Of a DNA stretch of 5,652 bases, positions 5,617 through 5,652 are shown piece after piece; within the stretch, counting starts at the first letter, position 1, and every line of letters starts with the position of its first letter. The stretch covers positions 1-5,652 of the forward strand of contig JAGYJO010000098.1 of assembly GCA_018402095.1 (NCBI GenBank). Reading direction: 5' to 3'. Source of the DNA: a bacterium. Lineage in GTDB: Bacteria > Margulisbacteria > Marinamargulisbacteria > SXXA01. Made by a program: the position numbers and the translations under genes. The notes beneath the pieces were generated by a model. It was not told where the DNA came from and did not search any database. It saw only the letters and a program-made list of their open reading frames with translations.

Positions 5617-5642
5617 ACTTCCTAGGCGGGGGGCTAACTGGG
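5617..5642 (-). repeat. Imperfect inverted repeat, right copy
   Basis: Read on the minus strand, this is CCCAGTTAG, CCCCCC, GC, CTAGGAAGT, matching 4651-4676 at 20 of 26 positions in inverted orientation. Together the copies bracket a ~990-bp block holding the FMN-reductase remnant and the glutaminase-like gene. The stretch 5553-5652 otherwise shows no gene. Confidence 0.45.
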
Positions 5643-5652
5643 ATTCAAAGGG

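Overview
The window looks like chromosomal DNA from a flagellated bacterium with moderate GC content. The order is the end of a flagellar export operon (fliI tail, fliJ), the cell-division gene ftsZ, a biotin-synthesis pair (broken bioF, intact bioH-like esterase), and then a more loosely packed accessory stretch of minus-strand genes. The FtsZ core (NLDFADV, SGENRAAEAA, VIYGAVDPDANILFGSV) reads more like Gram-positive or cyanobacterial-type FtsZ than the classical alpha- or gammaproteobacterial form. Lineage cannot be fixed from this window. I see no evidence for a non-standard code: fliI, fliJ and the bioH-like gene end in TGA, ftsZ in TAA.

Region 1 (1-2067): fliI and fliJ overlap by four bases. 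ftsZ follows after a 109-nt gap holding a possible promoter and a strong ribosome-binding site. Two hairpins close ftsZ; the second is a perfect 40-nt palindrome running into eight T, a textbook intrinsic terminator.

Region 2 (2098-3966): the two halves of bioF (8-amino-7-oxononanoate synthase) are clearly readable, but the part carrying the PLP lysine is broken by several frame changes and in-frame stops within about 150 bp. The bioH-like hydrolase overlaps the bioF end by eight bases and keeps its catalytic triad. The locus therefore looks like a recently damaged biotin pathway, or a locally bad stretch of sequence.

Region 3 (3967-5652): a minus-strand SRPBCC-fold protein with an N-terminal membrane anchor converges on the bioH-like gene and has a good sigma70-type promoter. 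Upstream of it lie a G/C-run hairpin and a previously hidden remnant: the last ~67 codons of an NADPH-dependent FMN reductase on the plus strand, with its N-terminal half missing and one frameshift at a T7 run. Its stop codon overlaps that of a convergent minus-strand gene whose Cys/His/Asp spacing and surrounding motifs resemble protein-glutamine glutaminases (protein deamidases). An imperfect 26-bp inverted repeat brackets the remnant plus the glutaminase-like gene, so this ~1-kb block may have arrived or been rearranged as a unit.

The most interesting items are the glutaminase-like gene with its flanking inverted repeats, the FMN-reductase remnant, and the clustered lesions in bioF.
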